From Craterostigma plantagineum (Eukaryota > Streptophyta > Magnoliopsida > Lamiales > Linderniaceae): a DNA stretch of 64,000 nucleotides. Shown here piece by piece: positions 1-10,225 of the stretch. The stretch is taken from assembly GCA_027422505.1 (NCBI GenBank), contig JAPQWV010000050.1:124001-188000 (forward strand). The letters are read 5' to 3'. Numbering within the stretch: position 1 is the first letter of the stretch; each line of letters opens with the position of its first letter. The position numbers and the translations under genes were made by a program. The notes beneath the pieces were generated by a model, which was given only the letters and a program-made list of their open reading frames with translations, had not been told where the DNA came from and made no database searches.

Positions 1-2
1 AG

Positions 3-749
3 CTGCTCGGCGATGATTACAAGCCCATTCTTACCCAAGTCCTCGTCATCGAAAGGAGCTGGAAGCAAGAGAAGTACCAAGAAAGAATCCTCATCAGCGA
101 GCTATTCAACTTGGTCAAGGCCATCGAATTGAACTTGGAGACATGGTCAAAGGGTTACGAAGACCCGATTGCTTCCTGCCTTTTCTTGATGAACAACCAC
201 TGGCACTTATACAAGTACCTAAAGGGAACTAAACTAGGTGGTCTGCTGGGAGAATCTTGGCTGAGAGAACACGAACAGTACAAGGATTACTACTACACCA
301 CTTTCTTGAGAGAAAGCTGGGGAAAACTGCCCTCTCTATTGAGCCGTGAAGGTCTAATCTTATTCTCTGGGGGGCGTGCCACCGCTCGTAACCTTGTGAA
401 ACAGAGGTTGAAGTCGTTCAACGATTCGTTCGACGATATGTACAAGGAGCAGTCGAATTGGGTCATTTTGGACAAGGACTTGCAAGAAAGGACTTGCCAT
501 GCAATAATTCAGACAATCGTGCCTGTTTATAGGAGCTACATGCAGAATTACGGACCATTGGTGGAGCAAGACTCGAGCTCCAGCAAGTACGCAAAGTACA
601 CGGCTCAGTCTTTGGAGAAGATGCTCAGTTCTCTGTTTCTTGTGAAGCCTTTGAGGCATGGGAGTTTTAAGGCTAGGCATTCGAGTGGTAAGTTCAACGG
701 TAATGAGGCTGTATCTGATCAGTATCTGAATTCTCCGACTGTTAAGTGA
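3..749 (+). CDS. Exocyst subunit EXO70 family protein, C-terminal part (5' end outside window)
   Basis: EXO70 proteins are subunits of the exocyst, which tethers secretory vesicles to the plasma membrane. The reading frame is open from base 3, so the visible 248 residues are the C-terminal end of a longer gene. Visible family features include an IERSWKQEK stretch near the left edge, MNNHWHLYKYLKGTKLGGLLG, then an ILFSGGRATARNLVKQRLKSF helix pair, and a closing PVYRSYMQNYG segment. These match the C-terminal helical bundle of plant EXO70 (Pfam Exo70). Plant EXO70 genes are usually intronless, and no splice site is needed here. The stop is at 747-749. The tail after the conserved core is Ser/Asn-rich. 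The EXO70 subfamily is uncertain; EXO70C-like is possible but not shown. Confidence 0.88.
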   Translation: MLGDDYKPILTQVLVIERSWKQEKYQERILISELFNLVKAIELNLETWSKGYEDPIASCLFLMNNHWHLYKYLKGTKLGGLLGESWLREHEQYKDYYYTTFLRESWGKLPSLLSREGLILFSGGRATARNLVKQRLKSFNDSFDDMYKEQSNWVILDKDLQERTCHAIIQTIVPVYRSYMQNYGPLVEQDSSSSKYAKYTAQSLEKMLSSLFLVKPLRHGSFKARHSSGKFNGNEAVSDQYLNSPTVK

Positions 750-1151
750 TTCGACTGAAGTTTCTGGAAACTTCTAGAAACAGGGATGTATGTTTTATAC
801 ATGTTGGCCATTGATCTCTTACGTAGGCAGTCTTCCCATGATATAAAGGCAACAGAGGCGACTTTCGTGTGAAGTTTGGGATATGAAGTGTTCTGAAAAA
901 GTTTGAAGAATGTTGGGTACTAATTAGCTTTTATATTTGAACGTTATGCCGAATGTTAAGCCGTTTCTATTCATTGCTTTGATATATTTATAATCAAATC
1001 AATCCATTTTACGTGTGGTTAAATCAGGCTAATGCTGCCTAGTTCTATCTATAATTTTAAAACCACTTGGAATTTTATGGCTCCGTTTTGAAAATAATAA
1101 GACTTGTTTTAGGGAATGCACGTTTTATATTTATGTATCTAATCTGGGTAC
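750..1151. other. AT-rich 3' flank of the EXO70 gene
   Basis: No coding region or structured element is seen here. It probably includes the EXO70 3' UTR; AATAA-like signals are present around 1095 but none can be assigned with confidence. Confidence 0.5.
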
Positions 1152-1154
1152 TTA

Positions 1155-1409
1155 GGTGTGTTTGATTTAAAGAATTTGGCGAGGAAAAAAAAAGAAATTG
1201 AAAAAGAAAACTAATTTTGTGTTTGGTTGATTGCAGAAATCGATGAGAAAAAGGAAGAAGAAAAAACTTAAACTAAGTTTTTTTTATTTTTTTCCCTCCG
1301 AAAAAAAAACTTAAACTAAATGGAAAATTAATTTCGGAAAAGAAAACTAATGAAAATCATTTCTCTCTATTTCTTTTTCCTCACCACTTTCCTTGATCCA
1401 AACACACGC
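1155..1409. mobile_element. Tourist-like (PIF/Harbinger) MITE
   Basis: A 255-bp element bounded by a 3-bp direct repeat TTA (1152-1154 and 1410-1412). The left end reads GGTGTGTTTGATTTAAAG and the right end, in reverse complement, GCGTGTGTTTGGATCAAGG, continuing into GAGGAAAAA on both sides as an imperfect terminal inverted repeat. A 3-bp TTA/TAA target duplication and a G-rich start followed by TGTTTG are typical of Tourist-like MITEs. There is no coding capacity; the interior is poly-purine/poly-pyrimidine rich. Confidence 0.7.
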
Positions 1410-1412
1410 TTA

Positions 1413-2200
1413 GTTTCTTAAAAAAAATAGAAAAACAGGCTTAGAATATCTCCAATTGAACCCCAAAATTTTAAAAATAGAGTATAATACTTTGCCGTAC
1501 GATACGGCCCATATCCGAAACACTAAACTCTTCCAATGAGTTTTAGTCTTCTTTCTCCACTTTTAAAAGAAAATATGCGTTTGAAAAATGAGTTTAATGT
1601 TGTACGACCCTTTTATTTGTTTTAATTTTTATGGTACTCATGTAACAAATAGAAGTAAATAATAAATAAAAAGAATGGTGTTATAATTAGTTTTATTGAT
1701 TTTTTTTATATGAAAATATGTTGATTTGATTATATATTTATTAACTTATTTTTTTCAATCGAATTTCAAATAATAATGTTGTCTAATTTGTAAAGTTGTA
1801 AGATATATGTGTAATATTGAAAAGTTGGGTTGAAGCGAACAGTATGTTAATAGCCTTCTGAGTTTAAAAATTGGTTTGATAGTAGTTAGAAAGAATTACT
1901 GTATTTTTAGTTTGGCCATGAATGTTTCGATTAGAGATGGTCATGGGTTAAACCGTTTGAACAGTGACGTTTGTTAGATAACAATGATACCAATAATAAG
2001 GGATATCAACTTAAATCTCAAATGGGATAAATTTTTTTACGCAAATTATTAACCAGCTCACAAACTCTAACCCAAACCACCACGCACCACACCCAAACTC
2101 CAACCCAAACCGAACCACCCACTATAAGAACGCCTCCGCCCACACCCCACAAACGACGATCACCAGCCCACAGCTTCCACAAGAAGAAGCAGACACATAA
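1413..2200. other. AT-rich intergenic region
   Basis: No gene recognised. Around 2050-2130 the sequence becomes C/A-rich (repeated CCAAACC and ACCCAAAC) with a TATAA-like word at 2123, which could be a weak promoter for the decayed reading frame that follows. Confidence 0.4.
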
Positions 2201-2774
2201 ATGCTGTTGGCCCTAGCAAAAACAGTAGCGACGTCAAGCTCAACCGCTCTGGACCAGTCGGGGACATCAAGACGTGAAGCTAACCCACACGAATTCCTAG
2301 ATAAGTATATCTTCGATGGACAGTGGATGACTCACCATCTTCCCGACACGATAGCTAAGCAAAGACTTGCAGACGTTCGCCACTTTCTACGAAGAGCTTC
2401 GGTCGACCTAGTACTCATCGAAGACGAAGAACTTCGAAAAGGCGAGCTACAATTTAGATCATCCACGGCTTTGAGAGTTGATCTCACACCAAGCGGATAC
2501 CCCTCCAACGTTGACTGCAGGGACCATTCGAGTCGACTCTTTGTGGGAGAACATTCAGATAGAAGTCCCATTTCTCGAAGAAGTTCGAAAGTGAATCTGG
2601 AGGTACATAGTCAAGAAGGTGAACGAGTTCGAGATTAGAGGCATCTCTCATTGGGATCAGCAAAGGCGAATGGAACATCTATATATGTTGACTCACTTTG
2701 GTCGAGATCGGAGACTTGGAATTCCCAAAACCAGTATGGCGCCCCGCATTCATTCTTGTTGCTATTTTATGTGA
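2201..2774 (+). pseudogene. Decayed coding region of unknown family
   Basis: A 145-codon frame opens at ATG 2201 and looks protein-like in its first part (for example a segment DKYIFDGQWMTHHLPD). From about 2511 the sequence looks more protein-like in another frame (TIRVDSLWENIQIEVPFLEE), which is open through 2774 except for one in-frame TGA at 2592-2594. After that stop it continues with VKKVNEFEIRGISHWDQQ. The switch suggests a frameshift plus a nonsense mutation in an old gene, or a small unrecognised intron. I do not recognise the family. A 71-codon ORF at 2698-2913 overlaps the end and has no recognisable features. Confidence 0.3.
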
Positions 2775-3165
2775 CTGCAATTGTAATAGAATAATAGAAT
2801 ATGCGAAAATGCGTACAACATTTGTCCTTTTATATAAAGGAAGTCATAATGTACATTACAACTTATTATGGGATCCTACATACAAGGTAGAGTGCGCATG
2901 CGTAACAAAATAAATCTATAGGACCGCCACGTCGGTCGCATCCATGTACACACTGCCACCTCAAAAGTCCTCCGGAAGCTTTAAAATTTGGCAAAGCTCG
3001 TACTCACGACCCTATCTAACCTATCACTACTAATTCGCGAAGTGGCTTTGAAGTTATTTCTAATTCGTTAAGTTTATTCCCAAAGCTTTTAATTCGCCAA
3101 TTTGATCCAACCCGTGAACCTCTCATTCGTACTCACTCACTTTGCAAATCACTCTACTTAGTAAA
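2775..3165. other. Intergenic sequence left of the Sirevirus
   Basis: No gene recognised. It contains repeated AATTCGC and TTCGCGAA-type words that resume on the other side of the retrotransposon (13554-13732), as expected if the element split a single tract. Confidence 0.4.
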
Positions 3166-3170
3166 CCCTC

Positions 3171-3961
3171 TGTTGATGTTGAGCGTTCAACTGAAACAAT
3201 GTTTTGTAACATTCTAGTCAACATCTGTTGGCCGAGAATGTTCCCTTTCTCAGTTTTATCTTTCATGCCCAAAACCTATTTTAATTATGACGTGGCATTT
3301 TTCTAGTATTGTGCAGGTTATGGATAAGAGCTAGAATGGATCAAATCGTGTGGAAAGAGTGTGGATAAGCTAGAGCGAAAATAGGAGTGGAGCATACTAA
3401 AAATAGGAAGCTTGGAGAACAAGTGAAGACTGAGCAATCCGAGCTGACCAAGTCGATCTACAACGGTCACTAACTGTCCAAATACACTTAGTGGACGTTA
3501 GTGGACGTTGTGGGAAGTTGCTAAGACAAGTGGCGAAGTCTTGGACAAATCGAAGGAGTATTTAAGTCGAAGACTTAACCGTTTTGAAGAATGACGAACA
3601 CCGAGCTAAAGTGAGAGCATTCTGAGTGAGAGTTATTTTCTTGAAAGAGTTTTTTTTTCGAAGTCTAGCTTTTCAAAGGTCGTGAGATCTCGTAGGTTTA
3701 GAGTCTTTTCTGATTCGTTCCTGTTGCTAGATTAGTTTGACTATCTTTGTCGATAGTTTTTGTAATCCATATTTCTAGTGGATTTTTACGCCGAGAGGCA
3801 CGCAGCAAGTTATTTGACTTGCTGCACAAAAACTTCATTTGTGTTCGTTTCGTTTTCCGCTGTGCGTACAAAAGATCAAGAACGAGTGTTAGCCTAACAT
3901 CGAGTCCAACATCCGAATATAACTTAGCATTTTACATCCATTGTGTACGGGACCGCCTTCA
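3171..3961 (+). repeat. 5' LTR of the Sirevirus
   Basis: 791 bp, TGTTGATG...CCTTCA. It matches 12759-13548 almost base for base. A TATTTAAG word at 3559-3566 is the likely TATA-type promoter signal; a direct repeat of GTGGACGTT lies around 3490-3512. The first 70 bases hold several GATGTTG/CAACATC words of the palindromic kind found through the whole element. Confidence 0.95.
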
Positions 3962-3964
3962 AAG

Positions 3965-3976
3965 TGGTATCAGAGC
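3965..3976 (+). promoter_or_regulatory. Primer-binding site (initiator-Met tRNA)
   Basis: TGGTATCAGAGC starts three bases after the LTR end. It is the standard plant copia primer-binding site, complementary to the 3' end of initiator methionine tRNA. Confidence 0.93.
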
Positions 3977-4014
3977 CAACGCTTGACGTCACGAAGCGCT
4001 TAACATCCTCTACA

Positions 4015-7000
4015 ATGGATATTACCAGTTCCAACAACATCGGCAAAGTCCCTGTTCTTGACGGCACCAACTATGCGTATTGGAAGGTCCGAGTACGTCA
4101 ATGTATCAAGTCAATTGACGTCCGATCATGGGAAGCAGTACTTCACGGGTATACCCCACCAAGGACAGAACCTGATGCAGATGGTGAGGTTGTCGACAAG
4201 CCGGTCGAACAATGGTCGGCAGCCGAGCGAAGCCTAGCAGAATTCAATGACAAGGCTCTCAACGCCATTTTCTACACGGTGGATATCTTTATGTTTAAGA
4301 TCATCCAGAACTGTACAACGGCCAAGAATGCGTGGGATCTGCTCGAGAGGTATTGTGAAGGTGATACAACGGTGCGAGAAACCAAACTACGTCTCCTCCT
4401 AAGTCAATTCGAGAATATCAGAATGAAGGAAGACGAGGACATCACGACGTATTTTGGAAAGCTTTTGACCATCTCCAGCGAGTGTGCCAGTCTAGGAGAT
4501 CCTCTGTCTAATAAGGTATTGAACTCTAAGGCTATTCGTACACTAACTGAAAAATTCAATGTGAAGGTTTCAGCGATCGAGGAATCACACAACCTAGCCA
4601 CCATGGACTTCAACGTCTTGATGAACATCTTGAAGAATTTTGAAACCAATCTTGAAGTCCAAAATAGGGCTGCACGTGGTAAGAGTCTCGCACTGGTCAC
4701 CCAGCCATCCAAGGAACTGATAGAAGTCGACCCCAGTAATGATGAAGACATGGCCATGGTTGTAAAGAAATTCGCGAAGTACTTCAAGAAGAAGAATGTT
4801 GTGCAAAATGTTGGCCCAACATTCAGAAAAGGCCAGAATGCCAAGGCAGAACCATCTTCAGCCCCTCCGTTCCCTAAACGGAAACCTTTTGGGAGACTAG
4901 ACGGAAAGCCAAAGAAGAACGTCAACCACGAGGCAGTCAGATGTTTTGAATGCTAAGGTTGGGGCCATTTTGCCAACGAATGTGCCAACACCATTCGCAA
5001 GCGTGGAGGCAAGGTCATGTGGATCGACTTGTCAGACGAAGAAGATGAAGATGAAGAGGAAGAGCCTAAGCAATCATCTGTAATTATCCAGTCGTTTTCT
5101 GACGACGAAGAAGATGAAGACAATCAGATCGGTCTTACGGCGGTAACGGATGTTGAGCCAACATCTGACTCAACATCTGTAAAACATATCATTTTTTATT
5201 ATGATGATTCAAACTGTCTTGATGGTCTTTTGAGTTGTGATACAGAACCTGAAACTGAGAGTGGTGAAGAAGCCTTTAAGCTGTTGACCACGCAATACGA
5301 GTTAGAAAAGGCTAATAACATCCAACTCCGTGCCGCGGTGAAACTGTTGGCCGAGGAAAATGAGAAAAACGAGAAGGTCATTGAAGGTCTAATGGATGGC
5401 ATGAACAAGTTGGAAGCCGCTTTGACACGAAAAGACAGGGAGATTGACTCACTTCAAAAGAGACTTAATGATGCCGACAAAACTTTTGCTAAGTGGAACA
5501 GGAGCAAAACTAGCCATGAAGAGGTACTGACTATTGGTATTTATGATAAACAAGGTCTAGGTTATAACCGTCAATCTGCTCATGATAGCACAAAACCCTT
5601 GACCCATGAGAAGCCTAAGATTGTGTTTGTTAAAGCTCAATCCGTAAATGACGAAGTTACGAATCCTAAGGATAGTCCCGAGCATGTGACCCCAAAAACT
5701 CATGATAAATCTTTTGTGTGTGAACACTGTAAGAAATCAGGTCATTTAAAATCATACTGCTGGAAATTGAAGAGAGAGATTTCTGCTAAGAAATCGATGT
5801 CAGCTGAGATGTTACCCAACATATCAGTCAACATTGAGAAATCAGTGTTGAAGGATGTGTCTGGAGAAAAATCAGCTGGCGTTTCTTCGAATTCTAGTAA
5901 ACAGAATGTGGTTAAATCTTCTAAGAAAGCTTGGATTAGGAAATCAGGGGATAAAAGTCTTGTTGTGTACACCTCTTTGCGAGCTAACGTTACAGGTTCA
6001 TGGTACTTCTATAGCGGGTGTTCCCGACATATGACGGGTACCAAAGAGTATCTCAGTGACTACACGCCTTTAAGGAGTGGATCTGTGACTTTCGGAGGTG
6101 GTTCCAAAGGTCGAATTCTCGGCAGAGGCAGACTTAATGTGCCCGACTTTCCCAAGCTTAGCAACGTACTCCATGTAGACGGGCTTGTTGCGAATCTGAT
6201 TAGCATTAGCCAGCTGTGCGACGATGACCTTGAGGTAAGGTTTAATAAGGAGTGTTGTGAAGTGTTTAACCGAAATTCTGTTCTAGTGATGGCAGGTAAG
6301 AGATCTAGCGACAATTGTTACCTGGTTGGTGACAAAACTGGTGTGAAAGACGTGTGCCAGCTTTCAAAGGCCGATGATGATGTTGTTCTTTGGCATTAAT
6401 TGGGCCACGTTAACTACAGAACATTGGAGCAACTTATCAAACATGACGCAATCAGAGGCATTCCTAAGCTTAAGGAGTTTGGTAAGGTTGTTTGTGAGTC
6501 GTGTTTGAAGGGTAAGCAAACACATGTTAGTCACAATGTTGACCAACAAGTTGCCCAACATTTCAAAACTGCTCACTGTTTTCAGTTGATTCACATGGAT
6601 TTGATGGGTCCTATGGAAGTTGATAGCATAGGGGGTCGAAAATATGCTTATGTGCTCGTGGATGATTTTCCTAGATATGCATGGATATTCTTTCTTAGGG
6701 AAAAATCAGAGTCGATTGATTTTTTCAAAAATTTCTGTGCTATGATTCGAAACAATTTTAGTGCTACTATTTTCCGTATTAGGTCTGATCATGGTAGAGA
6801 GTTTGAGAATCAATTTTTTGATGAATTCTGTGATAAGAAAGGCATTGTGCATGAGTATTCGTCTCCTAAGACACCCCAACAAAATGGGGTTGCCGAAAGG
6901 AAGAATAGGACGTTACAAGAAATGGCTCGGGTTATGTTACTATCTAAGAATGTGTCTAAACGTTTTTGGGCTGAAGCTTTGCATACAGCATGTCACATTT

Positions 7001-9119
7001 CGAATCGTGTATTCTTTAGGCATGGTACAAAGAAAACCTCGTATGAACTGTTGAATGGTAAAAAGCCTACGGTTAAATATTTTCATGTCTTTGGATGTTT
7101 TTGTTACATGCTGAATGATCGTGAATATTTGACTAAGTTTGATTCAAAAAGTGACAAATGCATCTTCCTAGGATACTCGTCTAATAGTCGTGCCTATCGT
7201 GTTTACAACTTGCGTTTGAAATCTGTTCAAGAATCAGTGAACGTTGTGTTTGATGATGCTACCGATCTTAGCAACATGCCTCCTCAAGTTGATATTGCAG
7301 ATGTTATACAAGCAAAAAACGAATCAGAGGAGCCTGCGGATGACATTGTTGAGCCAACATTGGACTCAACATCTGAGCCAGAACAGAACGAAGAAGCTGG
7401 TCCTAGCGAAGTGCGACGTGATCCGCCAGCTAAGATTCAGAAAAACCATCCCACTGATCTAATAATTGGAGACGTGAATGAAGGAAGGAAGACCAGAGAC
7501 AAACCACGAAAGGATTACAAGTCTATGGTAAGAAATGCGTGTATGAACTCGCTATACGCTGAGGTACGTTTTAATTGCTTTGTTTCTGAGATAGAACCCA
7601 AGAATGTCCTTGAAGCTCTCAAGGATAATCGTTGGATAAACGCGATGCAAGAGGAACTCTTGCAGTTCGAGAAAAACCAAGTTTGGACTTTAGTGCCACG
7701 GCCAAAAGACATTAATGTCATAGGCACTAAGTGGATATTCAAGAATAAATCTGATGAACTTGGTAGGGTTGTTAGAAACAAGGCACGTTTAGTAGCTCAG
7801 GGTTACACGCAAGTAGAAGGTATAGACTTTGATGAGACGTTTGCTCCCGTTGCTAGGTTAGAATCTATTAGGCTTTTGTTAGCTATTGCATGTTGGCTTA
7901 ACATTACATTACACCAAATGGATGTTAAGGGTGCTTTCTTGAATGGGTATATTGATAAGGAAATCTATGTCGAACAGCCTAAAGGGTTCGAAGATCCCCA
8001 TTATCCTAACCATGTTTTTAAGCTGCAGAAAGCATTGTACGGGTTGAAGCAAGCGCCTCGAGCTTGGTATGCGAGGTTAGCAACATTTTTACTTGAGTTC
8101 GGTTTCACGCGAGGTGAGGCGGATCGCACTCTTTTTGTTAAGAGGGTTGGATCCGATATTTTGATTGCTCAAGTATATGTTGATGACATTGTTTTTGGCT
8201 CGAGCTCACAAGTTTTATTAGATCAGTTTGTGCAGGCAATGAACACTACTTTTGAGATGTCAATGATAGGCGAATTAACCTATTTTCTAGGGTTACAGAT
8301 TAAGCAAAGCAGTGACGGGATCTTTATGTCCCAAGAAAAATACACCAAAAACACAGTCAAGAAGTTCGGATTGGACACTGCAAAGGTAATGAAAACGCCC
8401 ATGGGTTCTTCGCAGAAGGTAAGTAAAGACAATGTTGGGCCGAATGTTGACCCAACATTATATCGCTCTATGATTGGTAGTTTATTGTACTTATCTGCAA
8501 GTAGACCTGATATCATGTATAGTGTTTGCGTATGTGCTAGATATCAATCTGAACCTAAGGTTTTGCATCTTAATGCTGTTAAGAGAATACTTCCCTATGT
8601 GAGTGGTTCGTGTAGCCTAGGATTATGGTCTCCAAAGATACTAATTTGAGTCTTGTAGGCTATAGTGATGCTGACTGGGCGGGTGACGAGGATGACCGCA
8701 AGAGTACAAGTGGTTGCTGTTTCTTCCTAGGTAATAACTTAGTTGCATGGTATAGCAAGAAACAGAATTGTGTGTCTTTATCTACTGCTGAGTCCGAATA
8801 TGTTGCGGTGGGTAGTTGTTGCACGCAATTATTGTGGTTGAATAGTATGTTATGTGACTATGGGTTAGAGTGCGAATCTGTACTTATGTATTGTGATAAC
8901 CTTAGTGCCATTAACATCTCTAGGAATCCCATCCAACATTCTCGAACAAAGCATATAGATATTAGGCATCATTTTCTGAGAGATATGGTCGAAAAAGAGT
9001 TAGTCCGCATCGAGCATATAGACACTAAGAATCAGTTAGCAGACATTTTTACAAAAGCATTGGATTCTGAAAGGTTCTCGGACCTTAAGAAATCCATAGG
9101 TTTGCACATGTTAGTTTAA
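4015..9119 (+). pseudogene. Sirevirus gag-pol, interrupted
   Basis: The Gag start ATG is at 4015, preferred over 3943, which lies inside the LTR. Gag has the copia-type core and a CCHC zinc knuckle interrupted by a TAA at 4954-4956. The frame then runs through an acidic region, a coiled-coil-like stretch, a second CCHC knuckle (CEHCKKSGHLKSYC) and the protease region, where the position of the catalytic Asp is Tyr (FYSGCSRHMTG). A TAA at 6397-6399 lies in the integrase HHCC domain. Integrase DDE core, RT (YVDDIVFG) and RNase H follow; the frame shifts near 8625-8649, and the RNase H part (with DADWAGD and STAESEYVA) ends at 9119. Two stops, one frameshift and the protease substitution mean no functional polyprotein is made from this copy. 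Confidence 0.93.
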
Positions 9120-10225
9120 ATGTTGGTCCAACATTTGGATCAACATAGCATATGTCGAATTTGATAGTTGCAGCTTTAATGTTTGATTTAATATTCTGTT
9201 CTGTTTTCCTGTGAAATGACTTGATTCTTCTTGATTGGTCCCTAAATGAACCCGATTCCTCATTTATAGGCTCTTGGTAATACGTCCCTAGGTACACGGC
9301 ATTCGTTGAGACGATGTACTCTTTGCGACTAAAAACCAATCCTGTTTTTTTTGTGATAGCATGCTCAATAAACTCTCGGCTAGATATAGGTATTTGGTAA
9401 TAAGATTTCTTAGGTACACGGCATTCGCGGTGACGATGTATACTATGCGACAAAAAGCCGAACCTTGAGGCTGAGGGTATAAGGGCAGTGCATAAATTCG
9501 GTTGGATATGTGAGGTGAAAGGGTAGAAATAAAGGGAACTGATTTTGAGAAGGATTAAGCAGATAAGTCTAGGATTACGGAATTAGAATGTTGAGTCAAA
9601 TGTTAGGGCAACATGTGTGACTGTCAGTTTGATATTGCTACATTATGTGCTTTCGTCTTTATTTGTGTCTGTCTTTAGTACTGTTTTTGTTAGTCTTGTG
9701 TGTCTAGTTTTGTTATCTCTCAGAATTGCATTAGAAACTCTCGAAGAACAGCTCTTTACGCTTGTCTCTATGTGCTCATCGAAGTCGCTCAAACGGTTAG
9801 TATTTCTTGATTCTACCTTGACTTATGACTTAGTGGTCTTTTTGGTAGAAACATGGTCTGAAATGCTCCTATTTACTCGCATGTGCTCGTGCAATTGGAT
9901 TGGTCACATACTATTTTTCGCTTCATGTTTTGAAAAATTATGACTTAATTTGAACTTATCCAATTCATGCGGTTTTTCTCCTTATGCTCAACGGTTACTT
10001 TAGTGCCCATTAACCCCATGATTAGCTAAAATAACTGCAGTGGCCGTTGTGACAGACGTGAGTTATAAGTGGTAGATTATATGATTTTATTTAACTTGTC
10101 ATATCATCCCACTTGCTTCACATCGTCCTCTATCTCTTTAAAACTGCTCTTCGTGATCTGTAGCTCTTCTCTGTTCTTAGGTATTTCTGATTTTCGACTT
10201 TGATTCACTTTTTCTTGCTGAAATC
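9120..10225 (+). other. Noncoding spacer between pol and the envelope-like ORF
   Basis: About 1.1 kb inside the Sirevirus without a convincing ORF. A near-repeat occurs at about 9273-9310 and 9396-9440: both contain a GGTAATA run, TAGGTACACGGCATTCG, and GACGATGTA, so the spacer carries an internal duplication with a period of about 125 bp. Two palindromic clusters lie at 9119-9146 and 9587-9614. Confidence 0.6.

Noticed and set aside
3747..3986. 79-codon ORF in the 5' LTR, with a twin at 13334-13558
   Set aside because: It is the same LTR sequence in both places; LTR noncoding DNA explains it.
9085..9943. ORFs in the Sirevirus spacer (9085-9453 minus, 9617-9943 plus)
   Set aside because: Low-complexity hydrophobic or mixed composition, not conserved in type with any retrotransposon protein; treated as chance.
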